Assembly (NCBI GenBank): GCA_016707285.1
Contig: JADJIA010000007.1
Coordinates: 62,001 to 126,000 of the forward strand
Direction: 5' to 3'
Length of the DNA: 64,000 nt
DNA from: Ignavibacteriales bacterium
GTDB lineage: Bacteria > Bacteroidota > Ignavibacteria > Ignavibacteriales > Ignavibacteriaceae
Shown here: one piece after another, positions 1 through 8,074 of the stretch
How the letters are laid out: the number at the start of each line of letters is the position of its first letter
How positions within the stretch are numbered: position 1 is the stretch's first letter
The notes under the pieces: model-generated
The model's database searches: none
What the model was told of the DNA's origin: nothing
Seen by the model: only the letters and a program-made list of their open reading frames with translations
Program-made: the position numbers and the translations under genes

Positions 1-1
1 G

Positions 2-445
2 GCATTGGTAATTGCCCGTGAGAGTCAGAGATATGAAACCGAACACGGAATTACCTACAGACCAATTGAGTTGAGACCATTGGTTATTGCCACACAGGTC
101 TCCCGTGAAGAATTTTACAAGAGAATCAGACTGAGACTAAGTGAGAGACTTAGGGAAGGTCTTGTGGATGAAGTAAGGGCGCTGATGAACTCCGGATTGA
201 CAGACGAAAGACTTGATTACTTTGGTCTTGAATACAAATTTGCCGGCAGATATCTCCGCTCAGAATTGTCGAAAAATGATATGATTCAGAGATTGGTGAA
301 TGCGATTAATGAATATGCAAAGAAGCAGTTGACAGGTATTAACAAACTCGAGAGAAATGGGATTGAAGTAAACTGGATTCCACCCGAAGAGATCAGTACT
401 GTAAAAGACCTGCTTGAAGAATCAGGATTCCCCATCGTTGAATAA
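2..445 (+). CDS. miaA: tRNA dimethylallyltransferase (MiaA), C-terminal part, cut by window edge
   Basis: This is the last 147 or so residues of a MiaA-type enzyme, which transfers a dimethylallyl group to N6 of A37 in tRNAs reading codons that start with U. The frame is open to the first base of the window, so the true start and the P-loop lie upstream; the TTG at position 5 is not a credible start. The visible part has the MiaA C-terminal pattern: RPLVIA, an EFYKRIRLR helix, REGLVDEVRALM, GLEYKFAGRYL and a YAKKQLT segment close to the family YAKRQxTW motif. The usual Trp-Phe after the Thr is replaced by Gly-Ile, so a divergent subfamily is possible. The stop overlaps the start of the next gene. 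Confidence 0.85.
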   Translation, partial: ALVIARESQRYETEHGITYRPIELRPLVIATQVSREEFYKRIRLRLSERLREGLVDEVRALMNSGLTDERLDYFGLEYKFAGRYLRSELSKNDMIQRLVNAINEYAKKQLTGINKLERNGIEVNWIPPEEISTVKDLLEESGFPIVE

Positions 446-1571
446 ATTTAAGGACCCCGTTGCCTCATATCTTGAGAAACGGGGTCTTGATCGTTCTCCT
501 TTCTTCAAAAATTTCAGTTCGTTTCGAGAGATAGTTGTTGTAATTCCCTGTTTCGACGAAATGGAAAATCTTCCTGTTGTTATCAACTCCATTCTAAAAT
601 GTGATCCCCCGTTTGATGAAAGTTTTGGTTTCCTTTTTGTAATAAACCATCCCGATAATGCTTCATATGAACGGAAACAGGAAAGTTTGAAGACAGTGGA
701 ATATCTAAAAACAGTTTGCTCTGAAAATGGAATACCTGTTGCACTTATCGACAGGTTCAGCGAAGGATTTGAAGTGCCTGCAAAGTTTGCCGGAGCAGGT
801 TTTCCCAGAAAAGTTGGACTTGACTCTGCCCTTCACCTTTTTGATCACACAAATTCACAAAAATCTCTTTTGGTTTGTCTCGATGCCGATTGTGAAGTTG
901 CTCCATCCTACTTTAAAACTTTAAAAAAACTTGCCCGAAGGGGCTGTAAGGCGGCGGTGCTCGAGTATGAACACAGGAACGATCACCCCGGAAACCTGGA
1001 TGCAATTTCTGAATATGAATCCTGGTTACGGTCTTACACTGCCGGACTCAAAAAAGCCGGTTCTCCATATGCATATCATTTTATCGGCTCAACAATGGTG
1101 TGTAATATAGAAACTTATGTGAAGGCAGGGGGGATGAACACCAAAAGGGCGGCAGAGGATTTTTATTTCTTAGAGAGTCTTGCAAAAGTTGCCGGAATTG
1201 AAACAATTGATGAAAAATTGGTATTTCCTTCGAACCGCAGGAGTGACAGAGTAATTTTTGGAACCGGGAAAGCAGTAAACACACGTCTCGACTCTGGTGA
1301 AATCATAAAGCCTTATCCTGATCTGATATTTGATCGATTAAAAAAATTTCTCGAACTTTTCCATCACGATTTCCCAACTGCAGAGGAACTTATAGTTGCG
1401 ATTCAAAAGTCGGATGAAGAAGTGTTTAATTTCCTTGAATCATACAAATTTTCATCTGCGATGAATGGTATATATTCATCATCACGATCCTCAAAACAGA
1501 TAGCCCGCCAAAAAGATGTCTGGTTCGACGCCCTGAAGACCCTCAGGTTTGTCCACCACTTATCTCCCTAA
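414..1571 (+). CDS. Family 2 glycosyltransferase
   Basis: A GT-A fold glycosyltransferase of about 380 residues. It opens with the nucleotide-sugar binding strand VVVIPCFDEMENLP (near residue 41) and has a DxD-type metal motif in LLVCLDADCEV. Further on it has IGSTMVCNIETYVKAGGM and an AAEDFYFLE segment, where the ED pair is the likely catalytic/acceptor motif of GT2 enzymes. No membrane segment is visible, so it probably works in the cytoplasm on a lipid- or sugar-linked acceptor that cannot be named. The annotated start is a TTG that overlaps miaA by 32 nt; a second TTG at 438 overlaps the miaA stop and is equally possible. No ATG occurs before the catalytic core, so one of the TTGs is needed. 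Translational coupling with miaA is likely. Confidence 0.8.
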   Translation: MKNQDSPSLNKFKDPVASYLEKRGLDRSPFFKNFSSFREIVVVIPCFDEMENLPVVINSILKCDPPFDESFGFLFVINHPDNASYERKQESLKTVEYLKTVCSENGIPVALIDRFSEGFEVPAKFAGAGFPRKVGLDSALHLFDHTNSQKSLLVCLDADCEVAPSYFKTLKKLARRGCKAAVLEYEHRNDHPGNLDAISEYESWLRSYTAGLKKAGSPYAYHFIGSTMVCNIETYVKAGGMNTKRAAEDFYFLESLAKVAGIETIDEKLVFPSNRRSDRVIFGTGKAVNTRLDSGEIIKPYPDLIFDRLKKFLELFHHDFPTAEELIVAIQKSDEEVFNFLESYKFSSAMNGIYSSSRSSKQIARQKDVWFDALKTLRFVHHLSP

Positions 1572-1607
1572 AAATCGTTATTTTAAAAATTCTATATTTA
1601 AAATTAT

Positions 1608-2348
1608 ATGAACCGACCTGTTTTAGTTGTTACCATATCACTGACGGTATTCGCCGTTGCGATTTTTCTTATATTTTTTGTATTTGCAAAAAAAGAAAAA
1701 CCATTGGAGTACTATGATATAATGATCCCTGAGCCTTCGGGATTGATCTTTTCATCCGATGGAAAAGGTTTCTGGACGGTGAGTGATCGCACAGGTGAGG
1801 TAGCTCAAATATCGTTTACGGGGCAACTTATCAGGAGATTCACCCTTAAGGAAGTGGATTTTGAAGCGATTACCCATTTTAATGATACAGTTCTTGTGCT
1901 CACCAGGGAGGGAAAACACTCTATAATGTTTGTAACCATTAACGGTGAGATTCTTAGAGATGAAGAATTTGAGCTTGATCAAAAAAGCAATTCCGGAATT
2001 GAAGGGTTGGCTTATGTTGAAAAGGAGAATATACTCATCCTTGCTCAGGAGAAGAAACCCCGCAGACTGATCGAAATTGATGCCACTACTCTTAAAGTAA
2101 AAAGAGAAATAAAGCTGGGGAAACAATTCCCTGATGTAAGTGATATTTATTATGATTCAAAATCAAATCAGCTCTGGATCCTCAGTGATCAGGGAGAATT
2201 TGCTGCAAGATGCAACAGAGATGGTGAGATCATCAAAAAACATAAACTAAAGGTCGAAAAACTTGAAGGGATCGCCGTTGATCCTGTTAAACGAAAAATT
2301 TATACCGTTTCTGACAAACTTGCCGGTATGTTCATATTCGATTATTGA
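1608..2348 (+). CDS. SdiA-regulated-like / esterase-like-phytase beta-propeller protein
   Basis: A 246-residue protein with one N-terminal membrane anchor (about residues 5-27, Ile/Val/Phe rich, followed by KKEK). The rest is a repetitive beta-propeller-like domain: EPSGLIFSSDGKGFWTVSD, DFEAIT, GIEGLAYV, DVSDIYYD, LEGIAVD. The repeated x-G/S-I/L-x-F/Y-D pattern and the E-A-I and G-I-E-G-L motifs match the SdiA-regulated family, which is related to phytase-like propellers. It is probably exported and anchored in the inner membrane or periplasm. No substrate can be inferred. An AT-rich TATATTTA element lies just ahead of the ATG, and the gene runs straight into the following lipoprotein gene 10 nt downstream, suggesting one transcript. 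Confidence 0.65.
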   Translation: MNRPVLVVTISLTVFAVAIFLIFFVFAKKEKPLEYYDIMIPEPSGLIFSSDGKGFWTVSDRTGEVAQISFTGQLIRRFTLKEVDFEAITHFNDTVLVLTREGKHSIMFVTINGEILRDEEFELDQKSNSGIEGLAYVEKENILILAQEKKPRRLIEIDATTLKVKREIKLGKQFPDVSDIYYDSKSNQLWILSDQGEFAARCNRDGEIIKKHKLKVEKLEGIAVDPVKRKIYTVSDKLAGMFIFDY

Positions 2349-2358
2349 GAAAATAAAG

Positions 2359-2868
2359 ATGAAAAACAGACTTTTAATACTTAACCTGGTGATTCTGTCG
2401 TTGCTCTTTTCAGCCTGCAGATCCACCACATTTGACAGCGATTACAAAAAAGACTTCAACTTTTCAACGCTGAAAGTTTTTACTATCTATCCAAGTACAG
2501 CCCTCAAGAGTAAGTCTCCTCTAATTGCGTCAGCGCTTGGGGCACTGATCGATTCTTCTCTCATTAAAAAAGGCTACAGCCGTGGTGCAGAAGTGCACGA
2601 TTTTGTTGTAACTTTTTATACTGAAACTGAAGTTGAGACATCTTATGGTAGTGTTAACTTTGATCGGTGGAAAGGTTTCTGGTCAACAAAGGAAGAACCC
2701 CTCTTCGCCGCAAAAGGATTGATTGTCATCGATATTATCGATGGTAACACCGGTGATGTGGTTTGGAGAGGATGGGACAACCAGCTTGTTGGACGGGAAG
2801 AAGACCCAAAAGTGGTAATGCGTAATACTGTTGAACGAATACTAACACTGTTTCCACCACAAAATTAA
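2359..2868 (+). CDS. DUF4136-like lipoprotein
   Basis: A 169-residue predicted lipoprotein. The longer reading frame opens upstream at 2263 inside the previous gene, but the ATG at 2359 starts a clear lipoprotein signal peptide with an LLFSAC lipobox and lies 10 nt after the preceding stop, so this start is preferred. The mature part has the DUF4136 layout: FDSDYKKDFNFSTLKVFTIY near the N terminus, then an alternating helix/strand domain ending in VWRG and a final helix with PxxVMRNTVERIL. DUF4136 proteins are common small envelope lipoproteins of Bacteroidetes and Proteobacteria with no established function. It sits between an SdiA-regulated-like protein and a DUF1460 cell-wall protein, so an envelope role is likely. 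Confidence 0.7.
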   Translation: MKNRLLILNLVILSLLFSACRSTTFDSDYKKDFNFSTLKVFTIYPSTALKSKSPLIASALGALIDSSLIKKGYSRGAEVHDFVVTFYTETEVETSYGSVNFDRWKGFWSTKEEPLFAAKGLIVIDIIDGNTGDVVWRGWDNQLVGREEDPKVVMRNTVERILTLFPPQN

Positions 2869-2878
2869 GGAAAATAAC

Positions 2879-3883
2879 ATGCACAAATACCTGATTCTTA
2901 TTTTATTCTCGCTTCTCTTAACCGTAGTACCGCAGAATAAAAAAAACAAAAATGGAACTGATAAAAAAAATACCGAAACCACAATAGAGCTAAATTATCC
3001 TTCAAAGTTTGATGAGGCAAGTGTACCAAAGGAGATAAAAAAACTCCTTAAAAAACCATTATACACTTTCAGCGAAGAAGACATTGATCTCTACCTGGGA
3101 TTTTTGAAAACAAATATCCCAAATCTTAGAGACAGAATACAGTTCCTTGCCCGTCAAAACATGGGTCAGAATTACAATATTTATCTGTTGGGTGAGTTCC
3201 CGTTTGAAATCAAAGATAAACAACCACTTTACAACTTAAAACAGAGTGACTGTGTTGTTTTCGCAGAGCATATTTATGCAATGTCTTTAAGCAGCAATTG
3301 GAAAGAGTTTTTTGCGATGCTTCAGAGAATCCGTTATAAAGATGGTGAAATTGGCATGCTCACAAGAAATCATTATACAGAAGCCGACTGGGTAAAGAAC
3401 AACACCTGGCTTATAACCGAAATAACAGATGAAATTGGTGGAGATGCTGTTGCAAAAACCTCCTCCGAAATTGACAGGGCAAAATTCTTTAAAAAACATG
3501 GCATTGGTCAAAACATCCCCAAAGAAAAAATTAACTGGACATATATTCCCGGCGACTCTGTTTACAAAGTGCTTCCTTATCTTAAAACAGGAGATTTTGT
3601 GAATATAGTAAGGGCATATCCTGCAAGTGAACCCTGGGTCGGGCATGTGGGACTAATTTCCGTTGAGGAAAATGGCACTGTAAATTTTATGCATTCTGCC
3701 GATCCTGTTGTTAAAACACAAACTCTGCAATCATATTGGGATGATTTTAAGGCAAAACCGAAAAAGAAAAACGGCTGGCAGTTCCTTGGGTTCCGTTTCT
3801 ACAGATTAAACGAGAATGCCATGGAAAATCTTAAAAAAATTGATGGACCGAGAGCACCGAAACTAACGATCTATGGCAATTAA
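2879..3883 (+). CDS. DUF1460 family, NlpC/P60-like cell-wall amidase-like protein
   Basis: A 334-residue exported protein with an N-terminal signal (hydrophobic LILILFSLLLTVV). The body matches DUF1460 (N-acetylmuramoyl-L-alanine amidase-like), an NlpC/P60 superfamily fold. The likely catalytic Cys is in QSDCVVFAEH (near residue 123) and the likely catalytic His in WVGHVGLIS (near residue 256), followed by FMHSAD. A segment typical of the family, RNHYTEADWV, lies between them. This predicts a periplasmic enzyme acting on peptidoglycan stem peptides, though the exact bond is not fixed by sequence. It starts 10 nt after the DUF4136 lipoprotein stop and is probably co-transcribed with it. A 32-nt gap then separates it from gnd. 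Confidence 0.75.
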   Translation: MHKYLILILFSLLLTVVPQNKKNKNGTDKKNTETTIELNYPSKFDEASVPKEIKKLLKKPLYTFSEEDIDLYLGFLKTNIPNLRDRIQFLARQNMGQNYNIYLLGEFPFEIKDKQPLYNLKQSDCVVFAEHIYAMSLSSNWKEFFAMLQRIRYKDGEIGMLTRNHYTEADWVKNNTWLITEITDEIGGDAVAKTSSEIDRAKFFKKHGIGQNIPKEKINWTYIPGDSVYKVLPYLKTGDFVNIVRAYPASEPWVGHVGLISVEENGTVNFMHSADPVVKTQTLQSYWDDFKAKPKKKNGWQFLGFRFYRLNENAMENLKKIDGPRAPKLTIYGN

Positions 3884-3915
3884 TTTATAACGATACAATT
3901 TAACCGGAGTATGAT

Positions 3916-4815
3916 GTGAAGATTGGATTTACAGGACTTGGCAAAATGGGAGCCAACATGGTTGAAAGGCTTTTGCTTGGTGGTCATGAAGTGGTGGTTT
4001 ACAACAGGTCAGAGGGGAAAATCAAGGAAGCTGTAGCTAAAGGGGCAACAGGATCAACTTCAATTGAAGACCTGTGCAGCAAACTTGAAGGAAGAAAAGT
4101 AGTCTGGTTGATGGTTCCTTCGGGGCAGGCTGTTGATGACAATATTGCAGAGACTGTAAAATATCTCAACCCTGGTGATATCATTGTAGATGGTGGAAAT
4201 TCCTACTGGAGAGATACTCAGGCAAGAAGCAAAAAAGTTGCTGAGATGGGGTTTGAATATCTCGATTGTGGAACAAGTGGAGGAGTCTGGGGGCTTCAAA
4301 ACGGCTACTGCCTGATGTATGGCGGGAAAAAAGAAGCGATTGATTTTATTTTACCCGTTCTTGAGACTCTTGCACCGGTGGGTGGACATACATACTGCGG
4401 CGAAAGTGGTGCCGGACACTTTGTTAAAATGGTGCACAACGGAATTGAATATGGTATGATGCAGGCTTATGCTGAAGGTTTTGAGATAATGGAAAAATCG
4501 CCGTTTAACATCGACCTTGAAAAAGTAACCGGCATCTGGCAGCATGGAAGTGTTGTCCGTTCATGGCTTCTTGATCTTGCAAATCTCGCATTTAAAGAAG
4601 ATCCAAAACTTGAAAATGTAAAAGATTATGTGGCAGACAGTGGTGAAGGCAGATGGACCGTTCAAACTGCCATCGACTTTGATGTGCCGGCTCATGTAAT
4701 AACAACATCACTTTTTAACAGATTTCAGAGCAGGCAGGATGAAAGTTTCGCGATGAAGACTCTTTCTGCCTTAAGGAATAAGTTTGGTGGCCACGAAATG
4801 AAAACGAAAGAATAG
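3916..4815 (+). CDS. gnd: 6-phosphogluconate dehydrogenase, decarboxylating, short form
   Basis: Converts 6-phosphogluconate to ribulose-5-phosphate plus CO2. The Rossmann motif GFTGLGKMGANM at the N terminus, VDGGNSYWRD, the CGTSGGVWG substrate loop and HFVKMVHNGIEYGMMQ with the catalytic Lys are all present. At 299 residues it belongs to the short, single-domain subfamily rather than the roughly 470-residue enzyme with a duplicated helical domain; short forms are often NAD-linked, but cofactor preference is not evident here. The start is GTG, giving the expected MKIGFTGLG. It is the first gene of the operon gnd-zwf-pgl-glk-tal/pgi and is followed by zwf after 6 nt. Confidence 0.92.
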   Translation: MKIGFTGLGKMGANMVERLLLGGHEVVVYNRSEGKIKEAVAKGATGSTSIEDLCSKLEGRKVVWLMVPSGQAVDDNIAETVKYLNPGDIIVDGGNSYWRDTQARSKKVAEMGFEYLDCGTSGGVWGLQNGYCLMYGGKKEAIDFILPVLETLAPVGGHTYCGESGAGHFVKMVHNGIEYGMMQAYAEGFEIMEKSPFNIDLEKVTGIWQHGSVVRSWLLDLANLAFKEDPKLENVKDYVADSGEGRWTVQTAIDFDVPAHVITTSLFNRFQSRQDESFAMKTLSALRNKFGGHEMKTKE

Positions 4816-4821
4816 GCTGCT

Positions 4822-6321
4822 GTGCCTGCTGATCAAATATTAGTTATCTTTGGCGCTTCGGGTGATCTCACCGGGAGAAAGCTAATCCCGGCACTGTATG
4901 CGTTAAGACAACGAGATTTGTTACCTGAAAATTTTGCTGTTCTGGGAACCGGCAGAACTGAGATGAGTGATGATGAATTCAGAAAAAAGATGGATAAAAA
5001 AGGGGAGGGATATGATCGTGAATTCATTAAAATGCTCCATTATATCTCTATGGATCCTCAAAATCCGGAGAATTATTACCAGCTAAGAGAACGATTGAGG
5101 CAGCTTGACCACGATTTTAAGGTGAAGGGTAACTACATTTTTTATCTTGCAACGCCACCGTTGTTATATGACACAGTTGCAGAGGGGTTGGCTGCTGCAG
5201 GCTTGAATCATAGTGAGTTTAATGGTGGATTAAAAAAACTGATAATTGAAAAACCATTTGGCTACGATCTTGCATCAGCACAGGCACTGAATGTAAAACT
5301 CCGTCAATATTTTGATGAGAGCCAACTTTACCGTATCGATCATTATCTGGGAAAAGAGACCGCACAGAATATCCTTGTATTTCGATTTGCGAATGGAATA
5401 TTTGAACCTCTTTGGAATCGAAATTATATTGACCATATTCAAGTCACTTCATCCGAAAGTATCGGAGTGGAAAATCGTGGGGGATATTACGATACTGCCG
5501 GGGCATTGCGCGACATGGTTCAAAATCATCTGCTGCAACTTGTGGCTCTTGCCGCGATGGAACCCCCTGCGGGATTTGATGCAGATTCCATCAGAAATGA
5601 AACAGTAAAAGTTTTTCAATCGATAAAACCACTTTCACCTGCAGATATCCGGAGAAATGTAATCAGGGGGCAGTATATCGGATCAAAAATTAAAGGTGAG
5701 ACAATTAAAGCCTATCGTGAAGAAAAAGCTGTTGCACCTGATTCGCGTACCGAAACTTTTGTGGCTCTTAAATTTTTCATCGATAACTGGCGTTGGGGTG
5801 GAATTCCATTTTTTATCAGGACAGGTAAAAGGCTTCCAACCAGGGTGACGGAAATTGTGGTTCGTTTTAAGAACACACCTCACCGTTTGTTTAGAAGTAT
5901 ATTCGACGAGGAGGCAGGCACAAACCAACTGATAATCAGAATTCAACCTGATGAAGGAATTTTGTTGCGGTTCTCCCTGAAACAACCGGGTTCGGGTTAT
6001 CAGGTTAAAAATGCTTCTCTCGATTTTCATTATTCAAGTCTGTCAGACGGAAAACTTCCCGAAGCTTATGAAAGATTGATCTACGACTGTATGATGGGGG
6101 ATTCCACCCTTTACACTCGTGGAGATGCTCTTGAAGCGTGTTGGAAGTTTATCGATCCCTTGCTTGATGCCTGGAAGAAAGACGACACCATTAAAGTTTA
6201 TGGTTATCCCTCGGGCACCTGGGGACCGGAAGAAGCTGATGCGCTGCTTCATTCAAACGGACAAACCTGGCGATATCCGTGCAAGAATCTAACTGATGAC
6301 GAAAACTATTGTGAGCTTTAA
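4822..6321 (+). CDS. zwf: Glucose-6-phosphate 1-dehydrogenase
   Basis: First committed enzyme of the oxidative pentose phosphate pathway, oxidising glucose-6-phosphate to 6-phosphogluconolactone. The NADP site GASGDLTGRKLIPALY is at the extreme N terminus. The catalytic signature YRIDHYLGKE lies near residue 171, and IEKPFGYD precedes it. The length of 499 residues is normal for the family. Translation begins at GTG, 6 nt after gnd, and the stop abuts the pgl ATG directly (TAA immediately followed by ATG), so the three pathway enzymes are tightly coupled. No disruption is seen. Confidence 0.95.
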   Translation: MPADQILVIFGASGDLTGRKLIPALYALRQRDLLPENFAVLGTGRTEMSDDEFRKKMDKKGEGYDREFIKMLHYISMDPQNPENYYQLRERLRQLDHDFKVKGNYIFYLATPPLLYDTVAEGLAAAGLNHSEFNGGLKKLIIEKPFGYDLASAQALNVKLRQYFDESQLYRIDHYLGKETAQNILVFRFANGIFEPLWNRNYIDHIQVTSSESIGVENRGGYYDTAGALRDMVQNHLLQLVALAAMEPPAGFDADSIRNETVKVFQSIKPLSPADIRRNVIRGQYIGSKIKGETIKAYREEKAVAPDSRTETFVALKFFIDNWRWGGIPFFIRTGKRLPTRVTEIVVRFKNTPHRLFRSIFDEEAGTNQLIIRIQPDEGILLRFSLKQPGSGYQVKNASLDFHYSSLSDGKLPEAYERLIYDCMMGDSTLYTRGDALEACWKFIDPLLDAWKKDDTIKVYGYPSGTWGPEEADALLHSNGQTWRYPCKNLTDDENYCEL

Positions 6322-7038
6322 ATGCAGGATGTAATAAGGATTTATCCCGATCCGGAGATGACAGTAAGCGCATGCGCCGCCTTCATTGTAAGAAAAATTG
6401 GGGAAATACTCGAGACAAATGAATTTGTTACGATTGGACTTTCGGGTGGAAGTTCTCCAAACATGCTTTTTATGTTACTCGCAAAAGAGTATCGGGAAGA
6501 AGTTTCCTGGAACAGAGTAAAGTTTTTTTGGGTTGATGAAAGATGTGTGGCACCCGATGATCAAGAAAGCAATTTTGGAACTGCAAAAAAACTTTTCCTG
6601 GATCCGCTTAAAATCCGGGATGAAAATATTTTCCGGATATTTGGAGAGAATGAACCTTCTGCGGAAGTGGAAAGATATTCACAATTGCTTGAAAAAGAGT
6701 TGGCTTCTGAAATAAGATTTGATATCTGCCTGCTTGGAGTCGGCACTGACGGGCACACAGCATCAATCTTTCCTCCTGATATCAAATTAATGGAAAGTAA
6801 AAAGTTTGTTGTAAATAGTGTTAACCCGAATACCGGGCAAAACAGAATTACCATTACGGGCAGACTTATAAACAATTGTAGAACAGTGATATTTTTGGCA
6901 TACGGCAAAGAAAAAAAGGATGTGCTCGACGGGATCCTGAACCATAAAAAAAGGGAACACTATCCCGCAGGACTCGTTTTTAACGCAAGATTTGGTGTTT
7001 TCTGGTATCTCGATTCAGCTGCCTACCGGTTGCCGTAA
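6322..7038 (+). CDS. pgl: 6-phosphogluconolactonase
   Basis: Hydrolyses 6-phosphogluconolactone to 6-phosphogluconate, linking zwf to gnd. The protein is 238 residues, normal for the DevB/Pgl type, with the phosphate-binding motif GLSGGSSPNMLF, then FFWVDERCV and LLGVGTDGHTASIFP, which is the family signature carrying the catalytic His. It starts directly at the zwf stop codon. The next gene (glk) begins 31 nt downstream with its own ribosome binding site. Confidence 0.93.
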   Translation: MQDVIRIYPDPEMTVSACAAFIVRKIGEILETNEFVTIGLSGGSSPNMLFMLLAKEYREEVSWNRVKFFWVDERCVAPDDQESNFGTAKKLFLDPLKIRDENIFRIFGENEPSAEVERYSQLLEKELASEIRFDICLLGVGTDGHTASIFPPDIKLMESKKFVVNSVNPNTGQNRITITGRLINNCRTVIFLAYGKEKKDVLDGILNHKKREHYPAGLVFNARFGVFWYLDSAAYRLP

Positions 7039-7069
7039 AAATTTAGTAAATATTAGTAATGGAGAAAAA

Positions 7070-8053
7070 ATGATTTTGGCTTGTGACGCAGGAGGAACAA
7101 AAACTGCTCTTTCTGTCTTTTCGATTGAAGGTAAAAAATTAAAATCTCACAAAAGTGAACGATATGTGAGTAATGAATTTAGCAGTCTTGAAGAGATGAT
7201 ATGCGGCTTTTTAAAAGATACCGGATATGATATTCAGACGGGGTGTGCCGGAGTTCCGGGTCCCGTGGTTGATGGAATCAGCAGTTCCACAAACCTGACA
7301 TGGGCAATGGATGAAAAGAAAATTGCTGAAGCAACAGGGATACCAAATTTTAAATTAGTGAACGATTTATATGCGCTTGCTTCGGCTGTTCCTTTTTTGG
7401 ATGATGACGATATTTTAACTGTATATGATGGCGCCGGGCCAAAAGTGGATGGTGTAAAGGCTATTCTTGCACCGGGAACAGGTTTGGGACAGGGGTTTCT
7501 TGTTCCGCTTGATAACGGTAAATTTAAAGTGATCCCTTCCGAGGGAAGTCATGCAGATTTTGCCCCAACAGACGATCTTCAAGTTGAAATGATGAAATTT
7601 ATGCGTGCGGAGTATGGCAGAGTGAGTGTTGAGAGAGTGGCTTCAGGATTGGGGCTTAAGGCTATATTCAAATTTTTAAATGATACAAAAATTGCAGTTC
7701 CCGGAGATGAATTACTCGAAGCCATTAAAACCGAAGACATAGCGGCAATGATCTCAAAATTTGCACTTGAGGGAACTGATGAGTTTGCTGTGCTCGCTCT
7801 TGAAATATTTGCAAGAGTTCTCGGCTCACAAGCGGGTAATCTCGTCCTGACTCTCATGGCTACGGGAGGAGTTTATCTCGGTGGGGGAATACCACCAAAA
7901 ATCGCTTCCAAGTTTATGGAAGGTTCTTTTGTTGCATCTTACATCAACAAGGGAAGGTTGAGTTATATTGTAAAAGATACACCGGTTTATTTGATCAAAG
8001 ACAGCAATGCAGGGCTGAACGGAGCTGCTTTTATTGCAGCCGGACTTGTCTGA
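7070..8053 (+). CDS. glk: Glucokinase (Glk family)
   Basis: Phosphorylates glucose to glucose-6-phosphate and so feeds the rest of the operon. A longer frame opens at 6992 inside pgl, but the ATG at 7070 is preceded by a GGAG at a good distance and starts exactly at the conserved MILACDAGGTKTALSVF phosphate-1 loop, so it is chosen (327 residues). Other motifs are CAGVPGPVVDG, FKLVNDLYALA with the catalytic Asp, LAPGTGLGQGFLV and PSEGSHADFAP. This pattern is the PF02685 glucokinase family rather than the ROK family, since no zinc-binding Cys cluster is seen. The stop is 21 nt before tal/pgi. Confidence 0.92.
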   Translation: MILACDAGGTKTALSVFSIEGKKLKSHKSERYVSNEFSSLEEMICGFLKDTGYDIQTGCAGVPGPVVDGISSSTNLTWAMDEKKIAEATGIPNFKLVNDLYALASAVPFLDDDDILTVYDGAGPKVDGVKAILAPGTGLGQGFLVPLDNGKFKVIPSEGSHADFAPTDDLQVEMMKFMRAEYGRVSVERVASGLGLKAIFKFLNDTKIAVPGDELLEAIKTEDIAAMISKFALEGTDEFAVLALEIFARVLGSQAGNLVLTLMATGGVYLGGGIPPKIASKFMEGSFVASYINKGRLSYIVKDTPVYLIKDSNAGLNGAAFIAAGLV

Positions 8054-8074
8054 AAACTTTAAAAGGATTCGAAA